Numbered from the stretch's first letter, positions 11,501 to 24,275 are shown. The stretch: 64,000 bases of DNA from Euonymus europaeus (GCA_963580455.1 OY756961.1:4879001-4943000), one strand, 5' to 3'. Program-made: numbers and translations. The notes: a model not told the origin generated them from the letters alone.

Positions 11501-12778
11501 TAAATCATTAGGAATTCTTTTGAAATGAAGACCACCCCACAGTATGGGTTCACCACACTCCTCTTGGAAAATCTTGGAGAAATAAATTGCCACTTCATTT
11601 TTTATCTGGAGAGGTTCTTTTATGTGAGTGTTCCCAACTTTAAGGCAGTGAAGTTGGTTCAAACTCCCTCTCATACATGCAATAGAATGAAAAAACTTGG
11701 TATTTCTATCTCCCTCCATTAGCCACTGGACTCTAGACTTCTGGCGCCATAGTGATTCTCTCATCTTATTTTCTTTCCACAAATTGCTTTTTAGTCTCCT
11801 TTCTGCCTCCACCTCCTCCACCGATAATGCCCTACCTTCAGCTATTAGTTCTATAGAATCAGCCTCTTCCTCCAACCTTTTGATCCGTGCATCCACATTT
11901 CCAAAGATCTCAATGTTCCACATTTTAAGTAGAGATTTTAGCAGCTTGAACTTCTTGAAGATTGGAATGTCTGCATGCATGTTAGCAGTTATTTCTTGCC
12001 AAAAAACTTGAACTGTGGTGAAGAAGCCGGGGTATTGCCACCAACAATCCAGCACCCTGAACAGCCTTGGACCCCAAAATACTTTGCTAGTTTCCAATAG
12101 TATAGGGCAATGATCAGATATACCTCTCATTAAACCCCATAGCTTAATACTTGGAAAAGTACTAAACCATTCCACTGATGCAAAAGGACGATCAATGCGA
12201 CTCTGGCTCCTTGCATTTCGCCAAGTAAACTTTCTTCCTGTCAACGGAATCTCTGCAAGTTCAGCTTGAGCAACAAAACCAGAGAACTCCCTCATTCCTC
12301 TTGATGACAAAGTCTGACCCTGCCTTTCATAAGGTAGCAGTATTTCATTGAAATCTCCCAATAATAACCATGGACAAGATCTATGTAACATTTGAGCAAT
12401 CAGATTCTCCCATAGATCACATCTGGCAGACACCTCATTTGGCCCATAAACAGGTGAAATGCAACATTCAAAATCATTCTGAATTATCTTTGAGTCAAGA
12501 GAAATCCACCATTCTCCTTTGATCACATCTCTCACTTGTATTTTTTTGGGATTCCATATAATCAATATCCCTCCAGAAGCACCAATAGAAGGAATTGCCG
12601 TCCATTCACAGAGGGAATTACCCCAACACCCTCTGATGACTTTTTCTGCAATAATCTCTAGTTTTGTTTCAATAATTATTGCTATGTCCACCCTTTTATC
12701 TTTAATCCACCTGAAAACAGCCTTCCTCTTCAAAGGTCTACCCAACCCTCTCACATTCCACGAAATGATACTTAACAT
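8597..12778 (-). pseudogene. LINE ORF2 polyprotein (endonuclease, reverse transcriptase, RNase H), one in-frame stop
   Basis: The frame is continuous for 1,394 codons except for one TAA at 10699-10697. The APE-type endonuclease occupies about residues 1-230 (SWNVRGLG, ETKL, LLGDFNEIL, SDHCPILL). Reverse transcriptase occupies about 420-760 (FRPISLVGSLYKIISKVLA, KLDLEKAFDSVNW, GIRQGDPLSPFLF and the catalytic YADD). The TAA comes seven codons after YADD. The C-terminal half keeps the thumb region, a zf-RVT motif (CPFCTNQEESVNHLFWQC) and an RNase H domain with acidic residues in NVDGF, NEAEF, GTDS and NDIADSLA. RNase H fused to ORF2 is typical of one plant L1 clade. Translation would stop after the polymerase palm, so this copy is not autonomous. 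Confidence 0.92.
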
Positions 12779-12824
12779 AAGTAGAGTTATCCCACTCTTT
12801 TGTTAACAATTGGGATTGAAGTTA

Positions 12825-13948
12825 CTAAGAAGTCATAGCATTGCTTCCTGAGGCCTCGCTGACCTCTTTTGAAACTATTTCACTAATTCTATCACCAATT
12901 GTTGAATCATTCATTGGATTTGACAGGTCCAACGATTTCCAAATTGCCAGGGTGGCTTGAACTTCTGTATTGTAAGCACAGTCGCTTACATCATCACTTT
13001 CTTGCCCATTCAGCCCAGTTACTGCTATCTTCTTTCTCTTTTGTCTCCTACCTTCGAAAGCAATTCTCCTGCACTGCTCAAGAAGGATCTGTTTAAACAT
13101 TACCCTTTTTTGCTTTTGTTTGCCATTCCTTCTCTGTCTCTTTTTGATTGGTGATGTCCCCACAACATGCTCAAAACCCGGAGGTGGTGCACTTAAAGAT
13201 GATGACTTTGTATCAGCCTCCCCACTTTGCTGTGATGAGCTACCCAATAACTCTTCAACAATGTGACCAGTGTTTGTATGCCCATCAGAGTTTAAAGATA
13301 TAGTACCACTACCCCCCATTTCAGTCTTTCTTGGGCTCAGCCCATTACTTTCATAGCCCAAATCATTTTCCAAAGAAACCACAGGTTCATTATGGGGAGC
13401 ACAGTTCTCTATATCCTTTCCAATAGTAGCAATATGCAGGTTCTGATCATTAAGGCATTTCTCCCGAGCTCTACTAAAAGTGTTTGAATTTTGTGGATCT
13501 CCCGCCTCAGATAAAGTATCTGCGTTTTGGTCATTATCCATTGGACAAACACTTTTTGGCATCTTCGGTTTTCCACCACTGTTACCGTACACCTTACCAT
13601 CCACATCCACCACGCCTCAGCACCATCTCTACGATCCACCTTATCCACCATGGGGATGACTGGGTCCTTTTGCATGGAAACTGGAAAAATACAATGATAT
13701 GGTTCCTCAGTCACAGAAATCTGAAAGTCCTGGCCATTCACTTCTAATCTGACATTCCCACATATGGCGCTCTTTTCTGTAGAAGAGATGAGAACTCTAC
13801 AAATATCACATCTCCGTTTATAGATTGTATCTTCATCTGTAGTAACATACGTTCCCCATAGCTGGGCTAATGCAACAAACACATTATTATTCCAAGCATG
13901 TAACGGGATGCCATTGTAATTGATAAAAACCCTACTGATCGAATACAA
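12825..13948 (-). pseudogene. LINE ORF1 (gag-like, DUF4283-type) remnant, frameshifted
   Basis: The upstream frame begins mid-domain with a DUF4283-like stretch (YNGIPLHAWNNNVFVALAQL, then CRVLISS). Near 13610 the frame shifts by one nucleotide and continues as a long hydrophilic tail, including the basic KKRQRRNGKQKQKR, to a stop at 12825. Plant L1 ORF1 proteins bind the element RNA. The 5' part, including the start codon, is absent. A 46-bp gap separates it from ORF2. Confidence 0.75.
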
Positions 13949-13960
13949 ATTCTCTATGTT

Positions 13961-16397
13961 CCTCTACTGAATTATTTTGTCTTAAGAGGGTCAAATCTTG
14001 CTTCACATTTGCATATAAAACTGAATCAACACCAAACTAAACATATTAGCTGAAAGAAAACAATAATGTGCATAAGATAATAGTAATTCCACGAGTAAAA
14101 TCGTACTTTAGTCACTCATATTTCAAAATTTTCAACTCTCCCACCATTGGTTCATTCTTCATAGTTGTCAATCATAATATGGCTTCTAGACTTGGATTTT
14201 ATATTTGGCCGACCATACATTATTTTTTTTGAAATCTCTTGTTACTATCAATCTATCACTAACACGTTTCAGTTTGATTAATGAGAATCCCAATTTGATT
14301 ATCTTTTGTCAAATTAAAATTAAAAGTCATGGATTCTCACCGGCTTTAATTTGGAGTCAATTATGTTTTGTAGACTATCAAAACAACACCACAAAACCCT
14401 AAATTAGTTGGTGAATCTCTCTGGACTTAAATCATATAGATTCAGTTGATCTTGAGTTTGATTCTTGCTAGAAGTAATATCTTTGTGGCTCCATGTTGGA
14501 CTTTGACCCAACTTATTCTGTCAAAAACTTCGGTATGTGAGGAGCTAACAACTCTATTTTAAGCACATGTCAATTATGCAAAGAGTATACTTATATGATA
14601 ACATTCTCGATTTTAAAAAAAAAACATCCCAATGTGTGAATGTGAATGTATAGCTTCCGAGAAACTTGAATTGTTGAAATGATTGTATGATGTTTTGTTT
14701 TCTTCCTCGTAGCCTTTCATAGCAATATCATGACAAATTCTTCACTTGTCACATGCATGTCATTCAACTTTATTCTTATAAACTATATGTGATCAATAAA
14801 TGTATTGATGTGTTTAATTATGCAAATTAATTAATTATTGCTTTGTTATTGTATAGTCCAGATGGTAGTGCCCTAAGCCGACCACTTTTTAGCAGAAAAA
14901 GTCTACTTAACATAAACAAGATTAGTATTAATAAACTAAGCATGATTAGTTCTTTCAATCATAGAGGTTTGTGGTCCAATAATGAAATAAACTTGAAGCT
15001 TTAGTTAGGCATAGAGCATAAAATATAAAATACTTCACATGAGAGAAAATCACAAACTAGTGCTAAACCATGCAAATCATGATTAACTAAGGTGCATCAC
15101 TAATATTATTCAAAAAAAAAAAGGTGCATCACTAATAATTTTAGGGTTTAATTAATTAGGGCTTAAATGCCACAAAATATAATCCATTATTATTTTATTC
15201 TCTTTTTTGTTTTTTTGGTGACAAGGTAGTCTATAATTTCTAGTGGTAACGTGATAGGAGGAGGGATTGGTTTGGTGAACCAGAATTTAAAGAAAGATTT
15301 TATGAATCACAATATTGTTGAAGAAAAATCACTATTTTATGGGAGTAGGTTGGTGATGATTAAGGTTTAGTGGCATATACTCAGACTTGATAATTGTTAA
15401 TGCATATGGATGATAAGAACACACATAGTGTATGCCTTAAGTAAACCAATCCCCGCTCCTAGTAATTGTTAATGCAACATGTTCTTATCCTCTAGAATGC
15501 CGTTTTTGAGGAAAAACATGATGATTTGACATGATTTTCAGGAAATATTGATGTGAATTCCTACAAATTGGAATTGCAGCACCCGACCCAAACAAGTATG
15601 AAATCGCCACGACCCCTAAGCCATAAGGCACAATGGTAACTGGCTTGGGAAGAGTATGTCATTTGATTGAAAGATCCAAGTTCGACCCTTATCTCTGGTC
15701 GCATAACCTATGACTAACATTTTATCCACATATCGAGGACGCGGACGGATAGACGGATCCTTGAGTCTCATCCCAACCCACGTATGAAATTGCCACCATA
15801 TAATTGGCAATGCAAACAAACAAAAAAAAAGAATGAATTCAATAGCTCAGAAAACTTTGGGTTGTAATTATTTTAGCAAGAATTAGCTATAATTACACAC
15901 CGAATCAACCCCAAATAATTTTTTTAGACTTTTGTGATATCAGGGATTTAAGATTTAGAGTTCAAAATTTTAGCATAGAATTTAAGATTTAGGATTTAGA
16001 ATTATAATTTTTTAAAAATCAATTATATTATGGCATTAACATCACCAAAATACTCAATACCATAAAAAAAACTAAAAAAAATTAATGTTTTGGAGGGATT
16101 TGGGGGTAATTACTCCTAAATAATTAGGAACCCCTATCCCCAACAGCTCAAACTTCCATTAATAAACCCACAAGGAAGAAGGGAAAGAAAATATTGGGAC
16201 CCTCCTAATAAGTAAAATGGGCAACTTTTCAAGGGCATATGTCAAAGTAGCCGTTACATCCCACCTTCTGTGCCATTTAAATACTACAAACTCCTCTTTC
16301 CCTCACACACAAGTAATCCCTGTCTCTCTCTTTCTCCGCTCCTCTGTTTCTCCCTCTCTGCAGATCTCCTCTCTCTCTCTCTCATCAAGAACCATAA
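13961..16397. other. Intergenic region upstream of the WD40 gene
   Basis: It is AT-rich with no convincing coding signal. It contains the SINE-like insertion at 15.6 kb. The last 130 bp are a pyrimidine-rich leader (CT runs at about 16318-16384) just before the WD40 start codon, a usual plant 5' UTR feature. Confidence 0.6.
15596..15796 (+). mobile_element. SINE-like element with 15-bp target duplication
   Basis: Two near-identical 15-mers, GTATGAAATCGCCAC (15596-15610) and GTATGAAATTGCCAC (15782-15796), flank a 171-bp body. The body begins with a tRNA-like A-box region (AAGGCACAATGG) and has a B-box-like AGTTCGACCC about 45 bp later, the usual order in tRNA-derived SINEs. There is no A-tail directly before the right repeat, so the class is likely but not certain. 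Confidence 0.5.
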
Positions 16398-17642
16398 ATG
16401 GTTGATTCAATGGATCGTTCTGTGACCCCATTATTGTTTGGAGGAACAAGTACTAGCAGCAGTAGCAGTAGCGAGACCGATGAGAGTCCAGTGATTTCGA
16501 ACAGTTTCGCGCTGCAAGATGTGAACTTTCATCATCTCCCAAGAAAATTCTTGTCTGGGTCTCAATTGTATCGATCATTGGCCGTTCTATCAGGGCATGT
16601 AGGGACAGTGTCTTGCTTGGCCTTATGTGGGGAGTTTATATTGAGTGCTTCACAAGGGAAGGACATAATAGTGTGGCAGCAGCCTGATTTGAGATTGTTC
16701 ACTAAATTTGGCCAAGGAGAGGGCTCGGTTAAGGCGCTTGTGACGGTAGGGACTAAAGTATTTACTGCTCATCAAGATGGTAGAATTAGGGTTTGGAAGG
16801 TAACAACAAGTTCTGAGAATGTGTTTAGACTTGTTGATACACTTCCTACTACCAAGGATTATTTGGGGAAATTTATGAAGCAAAGCAATTATGTACAAAC
16901 GAGGCGGCACCATAAACGGTTATGGATTGAACATGCTGATAGTATTTCTTGTTTGACTGTTAATAATGGGTTCATTTATTCAGGTTCTTGGGATAAGACC
17001 CTCAAAGTTTGGAGAATATCAGATTTGAAGTGTCTGGAGTCAATTAAGGCTCATGATGATGCAATTAATGGATTGGTGGCTTGTAAGGGCATAGTGTATT
17101 CAGCTTCTGCAGATGGAAAGATTAAAGCTTGGGGAAAAGATGGGAAGAGCTCGCACTCATTAATGGGGATTCTTGAGGGTCATAAGGATGTTTCAGTGAA
17201 TGCAGTGATCTTATCTGAGGATGGAAAGTGGGTTTATGGAGGAGGATCAGATGGGTTCTTGATGGGGTGGGAGGGGAGTCTTGATCTTATGAGTTGGAAG
17301 TTGGTGTGTGAGGTTAAAGCACATAAGATGGCTGTTTTGTGTATGTGTCTAATTGGGGAGATTTTGTGCGGTGGCTCTGCTGATAAGAGCATATGTATTT
17401 GGAAGAGAGAGGCTTTTGGGAGACTTGTTAAGATTGGTGTCATAAGTGGTCATGAAGGGCCAGTCAAATGTTTACAAGCATCACCAAGTAATATTGGTGG
17501 TGGATTCTTGCTCTACAGTGGAGGATTTGATAAGAGTCTAAGAGTTTGGTGGATACCCAAGTACTCCACTCAAAGAGAGAGTTCATCTACAACAAAAGAT
17601 CCAGAGGGAAATTCTAATATTCTCCCATCTGATGAGTTATGA
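16398..17642 (+). CDS. WD40-repeat protein, JINGUBANG-like
   Basis: This is a single-exon gene of 414 residues with a pyrimidine-rich leader directly upstream. Residues 1-60 are Ser/Thr-rich and look disordered. Seven WD repeats follow, ending in IIVWQQ, IRVWKV, LKVWRI, IKAWGK, LMGWEG, ICIWKR and LRVWWI, each preceded by a GH or AH start (GHVGTVSCLAL, AHDDAINGLV, GHEGPVKCLQA). The tail is short and Ser/Thr-rich. The architecture and intronless form match the plant JINGUBANG group. JINGUBANG itself restrains pollen germination in Arabidopsis (family knowledge), but other members have no known role, so I claim only the fold and family: a seven-bladed propeller that scaffolds protein contacts. 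Nothing is truncated. Confidence 0.85.
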   Translation: MVDSMDRSVTPLLFGGTSTSSSSSSETDESPVISNSFALQDVNFHHLPRKFLSGSQLYRSLAVLSGHVGTVSCLALCGEFILSASQGKDIIVWQQPDLRLFTKFGQGEGSVKALVTVGTKVFTAHQDGRIRVWKVTTSSENVFRLVDTLPTTKDYLGKFMKQSNYVQTRRHHKRLWIEHADSISCLTVNNGFIYSGSWDKTLKVWRISDLKCLESIKAHDDAINGLVACKGIVYSASADGKIKAWGKDGKSSHSLMGILEGHKDVSVNAVILSEDGKWVYGGGSDGFLMGWEGSLDLMSWKLVCEVKAHKMAVLCMCLIGEILCGGSADKSICIWKREAFGRLVKIGVISGHEGPVKCLQASPSNIGGGFLLYSGGFDKSLRVWWIPKYSTQRESSSTTKDPEGNSNILPSDEL

Positions 17643-18738
17643 AAGCACTGGTTCCATTTTTCTGTGTCTGCAGTGCTTTCCCCATGTCCAGTCGTAGCAG
17701 TCTGTTTGCCTCTAGTTGTTTTTGGATGAGATATTGAGTACTTGGTTTATAGTGCAGGGGAACAGACAGAGAGGAGTGAATTTACTTTCCATATTGTCCA
17801 TATTGTCTTTCTATAGTTTTGTGTTTCCACCCAATTGTAATGATTACCTTGAAAGAATCAATGAAAAAACAAGAAAAAAGGAAAAAGAAAAAACTATTGT
17901 TTAATTCATGATTTGTTGCAGTCCTCTGTACTTAAGGGTATAATCATGGTTGTTAACTGGAATGATTCATCCATTGACCCCAAAAGAACATGACAGTGAA
18001 TCTGACATGGCTACCCCACTATTGTTGTTGCATTTAGAAGAAGAATTCAAAGTCAAATAAAGATACATTTTTCTCTTTTACAGTTTTACTGGGATTAATA
18101 AATTAAAAGAGCAGCTTCCCCTGTTTTGTGAGACAACCTTATATACCCACTTTGAAAGGCTTGAATTCCCACTGAAACAAAATGGAAACAGGTTGTCTTG
18201 TATATCCTTCAAAAGAGGACGAGAAATTATTAAATTCTTGTATTTCCTTCACTCTCTTTCGTGAAGGAAAAAATAAAGGAAAAGGAGTCCTCAAAAGAGG
18301 GGAAAATCAGTTAGTTCTTGAATGTTCAACCACCTGTGTGACTGTATATTGCTGAAAGCAACACATTCACTGTAGCTGAACCGAGCCGCTTAAGCTTTCC
18401 CAGAAGGCCAACCAAATAAGTAGGGAAGAAAACTATAGAATCACAAATCAATAACTCTGTAAAGAATATGTTAATATAAAGCATTCTTAAGTTAAATGCT
18501 CGCCCACAGCGCCCCGCATACTTTCATAACCAACACAGTATGTGGCAACTATGATCTCTAAAAAAAAAAATGCTGTAACAAGGGGCTTACAGGGTAACCC
18601 AACAACAGAAGCTGGTTCAAAAATTCACCTCAAAGGGTCGTCACGGGCATTACTGAACAGCAAGTGATAGTCAAGTTAAACCAGAATTAACTTCGCACTC
18701 TTCTCTATGTATATTAGTGACGGAACTCTGATACCTTT
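17643..18738. other. Convergent 3' flanks of the WD40 gene and UBP24
   Basis: The two genes converge here and the stretch probably contains both 3' UTRs. AATAAA-like motifs occur on both strands. No further gene is seen. Confidence 0.55.
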
Positions 18739-21700
18739 CTACAATTGTTTGTAGAAGAGGACATAAGCTTGGTCATGCAATACCTTATTCGTTCCAACTG
18801 AAGAAACAGATGCATCATCAAACCGTAGCCACTGCCCATTAGGATAACGGCCATCAGCAGTGTAATGGCCCTTTGAGGGCTCGCTCCCATGGTGGGTTAT
18901 CGTGGCAACAAGTTCATATTTCCGGCCCTATAATAACAAGGTGTAAAAAATTGATTGGTCAACAGCCGTCACCCTGAAATGTAAATTTCATCTTTACATT
19001 TATTTGAGAAAATTGGAACATAGACCAAGAGAAAAACAAACAGGCTATGATAGCAAATGGGATTAAGAGGTTGTTGAGAGAAAGATGCAAGTCGAACCAG
19101 GTAGAGTGGATCATCCAAAATAATGCGAATATCATATTTCACAGAATTCATAACACAAAAAGCAGCGCAAGCAACTACACATAAGCTTAACTATATGTAA
19201 ATTGAGAATGTTACCTCAGTAGATGGAGAAACAAGCAGTTCCCGACCCAACACCAATTCAAGAGGAAAATGAACAGGCTTATGCAACTTGGTGCTACCTT
19301 GGCTTCCATAACTAAAACGCATCACATGCAGGATCATAATTTTTGAAAGCTTCTGAATCTTAACAGATTTTCGGGCAGACACAACACCAGCCTGCAAGCA
19401 ATTTCATGTCAAACACTCCTCCTTTTGCAAGTATGAGACATATATTCTTATCTTTATAATACGCATGGCAAGAGAGGTATGGTACCGTTGCTTCTACATT
19501 TTCACATGTTTTATTCTCACAAACAAATCACTACCCAGAAGCCAAAAAAAAACTAACAGTAGTTCCTGGTCCAAGCATATCAGCAAGCCAAGAATAGAAT
19601 CATTGAAAGATGAACATTTTGCGAAGGACTATAATCATTATCAAACTATGAGTGGACTTGGGAGTATTGACAGAGTTTACAGGCAGTACCCACCCTACTG
19701 AACCCATAAAATTGAGGCGAGCAGGAAGCTGAAGTCAGGTTAATTTGGCACTTATTATAATATCTTTCATGTACTCATCAAGAAGTCAGTTTTGAAACAA
19801 ACAATATATTAATTAAGAGTACTCGTACAAATGAACAGATTCTGCAAAAAAAATTCAACAATGATGTCAAACACGAAAGACAACATAACATTTATGCAGG
19901 TTTAAGGAGAGCCTTGGAGAAGAATCCATCATTATACTTTTGCAGAATTATCTCAAGCAAAAAACCATGCTTCAATTCATAATTCAAAAGCCACAATATC
20001 CAGGACACTCTTGGAAAAATGAGACGCTACCCCACAACAAAATGACAGAAGACAGATTAAAATAATTAAGTAAAAGAAAAGGGATATCTACCTTTCCCGT
20101 CAACGATGTTCGGTACCCTTCCAGGGTTTCGGGTGCAGAAAATAGACGAAGGGCGTCTTCAATAGTACGAACAGCTTCTGGATAAATATCAAGGTGAAGC
20201 AAGAGATAGGGTTGGACAGTTGCAGAGGCTTTGTTTCCTGTTCCACAGCAAAATGGGAATGGAGGGTTATTAATAGTAATACTGGACCAAACCAAGGCAT
20301 ATTGTTGCTAACTGCATAACTTCAGAACCACAAGGAAAATACATGCACAATATAGAAGTTCATATACAAAACAACTTTAACTAATAATCCTACCCTGCTG
20401 AAAGCACAAGAAAAGGCAATCAAGTTTATATACAACCAAATCTGAATACGTATAACTACTGTAACCAAAACACTGAAGCTGTATTTACGAGTTACTAATA
20501 ACATTTTGCCCACCTCTTGCCTTCACCACACTTTTCAATTGTCCTCCAAAAATATCACTCAGCTCGGAGGGAATCAAGCTTTGAGTTCTTGTCACTGCAG
20601 ACTTGTTCTTTGGGCCAACTGTCTCCCATTCATCATCTTCAGCCAAAGAAACAAGAGATGACTTGCAACCCTGAATGCCTGTAGACTGTCCATCAAGCTT
20701 AAGCAATTCATCGTGCATCTGATCCATTAAAAAACTCAGAAACTCCTGAGCATCTTCCTGCCTGGAAAGGATAGCATCAGACATAATTCAGCATACAAGG
20801 CATTGAAACAGGAATCTCGCATTGATGGGGTAGAACATGGTGCAGCAAGATGACTCAACAGTGTTACCCCAGCCTACCCCAAAAGTTCACACAAAGCCAC
20901 TGCCTGCTGCATGTAAATATGTTCTTCAAATTTCCATCCGATTTCATTCCTATCATACGTAGATGAATCTTTGCCAGATCATGAAATATGAGTGTCACAC
21001 ATGCCATTAAAAAATAAGCACAATCCTTAAAGGTCATACATTCTATTTTACTGAAATATGTAAAGCACATGCTACAGTTTAACATCTAAAGCACAAAAGA
21101 CCAAACCATAGAGTCCAAGGAACAGCCCAGAGGTTGGTTGGGCCAAAGAAAATTGACATCCGTAACAACCCTAACCCCCAAGCCATTTCTAGGCTTTATA
21201 AAAGCAATAAAAAATAAGCAAAATCCTTAAAGGTCATACATTCTATTTTACTGAAATATGTGAAGCACGTGCTACAGTTTAACATCTAAAGCACTAAAAG
21301 ACCAAACCAAAGAGTCCAAGGAACAGCCCAGAGGTTGGTTGGGCCAAAGAAAATTGACATCCGTAACCACCCTAACCCCCAAGCCATTTCTAGGCTTTAT
21401 AAAAACAAATAGCAGAAACAATAGTGGCAGCTTTTCTTGATTAACTTTTTACTTAAATAACTGTCCAGATATACAACAATCTTCTTTAGTTTCTTTCCCC
21501 TAAATTAATTTTTTTTATTCACAATCCACTTCAATCAACCAACAAGTTCAATTAGCCAACAAGTAACTGCTTGACAAATGTACTAGGTGCAGTTCTATCT
21601 CTTCTAATCCTGATGCATATGCAAAGTTTGTACTTTGTAGTAACATTGATCAAAGAACTAGAAAAAAGATCTAAGACCTTTACCTTGAAATAGGTATTAA

Positions 21701-24070
21701 AGGTTTTGAAATGATTTGATGAATATTAGGTTTTTCATATCATCATAAAAATAAAAATAAAACACTCAGAACCACCCAGTATGGGAGATTTAATCTGACA
21801 TGTGACGTAATTACACTCAACTACTTGATGATCTTGAACATGGAGAAGTATAAAATGATACTCATAAAGACGTGAATGCAACACTGATAGGTGAAAAATC
21901 CAAATCATCTCAAGAGGAAAACTGCCAGAAGCTCACATCAAACATGTGATTACATATGAGTCTTATCAGACACAGTCAAATATATCCCATATCCCTTCCG
22001 TTCCTTATCATCACTCTTTCAAATAGTTATCTCGACAAAGATCTGAAACCAACTACATTAACATACATAGAAGCCAACAAAAGACAGCATTCTAGAATTA
22101 TCATCCTCTCTCTGTCAGGGAATTACAGATTGCATGGCACCAGCTCCAGCCTGAAACTATATAAGGACCCTATAGATAATACAAATAAAAGGCTCATGTT
22201 GGGGAAACAAACCTTGGCCTGCCGGAAATGCAATTTGGCACATCTGGGGTAAAACTTTTCAGCACAACTTCAAACATCGAGGGGCTAAACGGCCTGCCAG
22301 TCGCAAGAATGGTCGTATCTTTGTTCTTTAAGCTTGAACCATTGGGGACATCAAAGTCAGAGATAAAATCTGCAAACGCCGTTAGAGTCGGGTAACCAAC
22401 CTAAAAGAATTTTGAACACAAAAATATTATTAACAGCATCAAGGAACCAACACAAAAATATCAGTCCAGCAAGGCAAATGTTACAAATATCTATTCATCA
22501 ATCTTTGCTCATAATTGTCAAATTGGGAACATATTAAATTTCCTCACTAGAAATTTTGTGTGCTGGAGATAGCAAAATAAATACAAGCCTTGGAATGAAT
22601 GGATAATGAGAACCACCTTAGGGATGTTATGAGCTCTAATTTCCTGCAAGAGCTCAACAAAAGGAGTGCAGGATAAGAGAGCCTGCAAAGTAGCATTAAG
22701 AAAACATAGATTGCCAGAGTTGATTAAGCCACGAGGTTGTATGTTTCTAACAACCGCATCAAGCTCATTAGTCCCCTTCAGAATACCTTTGGCAAGAGGT
22801 ACTGCTGAATCATCAGCTGTACCATTCCGATCAATGTCCGTCATCTTCTCACCATCAAGAACATGAAATTTCGAGCTTTGAGAATAATTATGTTCATTAC
22901 TTTCTCTCTGGGACGGGAACAAAGAATTTGAATCAACCCAGTCGCCTATGCTATCAATGAGAGATGCATGGGCACAATTACCAAGGTTCCCATTTATCTT
23001 CAGAGTTTCGAATGATCCAGGTAAGTGATCATTCTCTAAATCTGCGGCATTCACTTTATTGTCTTCAACAAGTGCTTTTGTGGGTTCAAAATCAATAGTA
23101 CCATTTGCATGACCCAGCTGTTTCTTTGAATCACAATTCAAACCACTCAAATATATGCCACTAGAAAAATCTAAAGAACCAAATTGCAGTTCTTTTTTCT
23201 CTACCAGCTTTTCATCATTCCCAGATGACGGCTTATGCTGAAACAACCTGGTTTCGTCTTCAGTGAATGACCCAAATAATAAAACCTGCTAGCATAGGAG
23301 AAAAGACAGGCATTAAAACACAACACATAAGTAAATAAAAATACAGACCACGGATCTCCATTTCATACACTTAGCATCTGATTTATCCTGACAAATATTG
23401 TTAGCACTCCAAGATTAACAGTAAACTCAATCAGAACTCTCACCAATCCCTACCATCTTGACATACACAATACCTGGCCATCTCAACCTGTAATATTCAA
23501 TAACCACCAATCTATTCTATGTAAACACCCACAAGACTCTACCCTCTCTATTCTATACACAGGCAAACAGCTCAAGCACGTAGATACGCAAAAAGCTTCA
23601 AGCTGTATTTCTTCCATCCAACAGCAGCCAAAATCACAACGAACAAACTCAATTTCAAACTTACGTCCACTAAACCTCGCATAGGTAGCGATTCGTCAGT
23701 CCAATACATAACCACGTGAAAAAAAAAAGAATTTTTCGTTGAATATCAACTTAAAAATGACAAATTTAAAATAAAGAACAAAAAATTATGCAAATTGGCC
23801 CAATCTTCTTTCACCACAAACCGATACGGCATCCGTCCGAAATAAATCAACAATCAAAACCGAAAATTCAGGATAAAAAAGTTTCAGACATCAAGACCCC
23901 CAATGGAAGAAAAAAACCAGCCAAAAACATAATGACCCACTAACCCAAACGACATAAATTTGTTTGCAAGAAAAACAATTATCTAATGGACAAAAAAAAT
24001 GGCATTCAAACCCAGGAGAATTACAACAAAAACAAAGATTGAATAAAAAAATCACCTTAGGATTACTCAT
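18739..24070 (-). CDS. UBP24: Ubiquitin carboxyl-terminal hydrolase 24 (USP family), seven exons
   Basis: Exons on the minus strand are 24070-24056, 23285-22617, 22400-22213, 20761-20514, 20237-20092, 19391-19215 and 18927-18739. They sum to 1,632 nt, giving 543 residues with all phases matching. Residues 1-190 are polar ([13 protein letters not shown] near the start). The USP domain follows: the Cys box [19 protein letters not shown] at about 197-215 holds the catalytic Cys, then [20 protein letters not shown], and the His box contains [17 protein letters not shown] with WLRFDDASV. The end is [10 protein letters not shown]. The enzyme removes ubiquitin from proteins; Arabidopsis UBP24 is linked to abscisic-acid responses (family knowledge). 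Exon 1 encodes only five residues. Intron 3 contains a 200-bp tandem duplication, and an upstream ORF overlaps the start codon. Confidence 0.92.
21006..21406. repeat. 200-bp tandem duplication in UBP24 intron 3
   Basis: The two copies start at about 21006 and 21206. For example, AGGTCATACATTC is at 21031 and again at 21231. They differ at only about a dozen positions, including one single-base indel, so the duplication is fairly recent. Neither copy touches an exon. Confidence 0.9.
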
Positions 24071-24275
24071 GTTGCTTCGCTCGCAAGCCCAAATGATTAG
24101 ATATCAAATTTGTATGAAACCTACGATTGAGACAATCAGCAACAGCAGGAGGAGAAGGTATAGTGAAAACGAAATCGAGATTTAGGGCTTGAGACCACCC
24201 TGAAGAAGGATACTGTGAGATTGAAGAAGACATGAAAAAGAGAGAGGCAGCAAAAGGGTCACAGAGAGGGAGCAT
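24063..24275 (-). promoter_or_regulatory. Upstream ORF overlapping the UBP24 start
   Basis: A 70-codon ORF begins at ATG 24275 and stops at the TAA 24065-24063, three bases beyond the main ATG (ATGAGTAA). If transcription starts upstream of 24275, ribosomes would meet this ORF first and it would lower UBP24 output. The transcription start is not known. Confidence 0.35.

Larger units (their letters stand above)
8329..13960 (-). mobile_element. L1-type LINE retrotransposon, 5'-truncated, nearly intact ORF2
   Basis: A non-LTR element of about 5.6 kb lies on the minus strand. From its 5' side it has a partial ORF1 (about 13948-12825), ORF2 with endonuclease, reverse transcriptase, zinc-finger and RNase H regions (12778-8597), a short 3' UTR, and an A-tail seen on the plus strand as eight T at 8329-8336. 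ORF1 begins in the middle of its domain, so the element is truncated at about 13950, as is usual when target-primed reverse transcription stops early. I could not find convincing target-site duplications. The small number of disabling changes suggests a fairly recent insertion. Confidence 0.88.
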
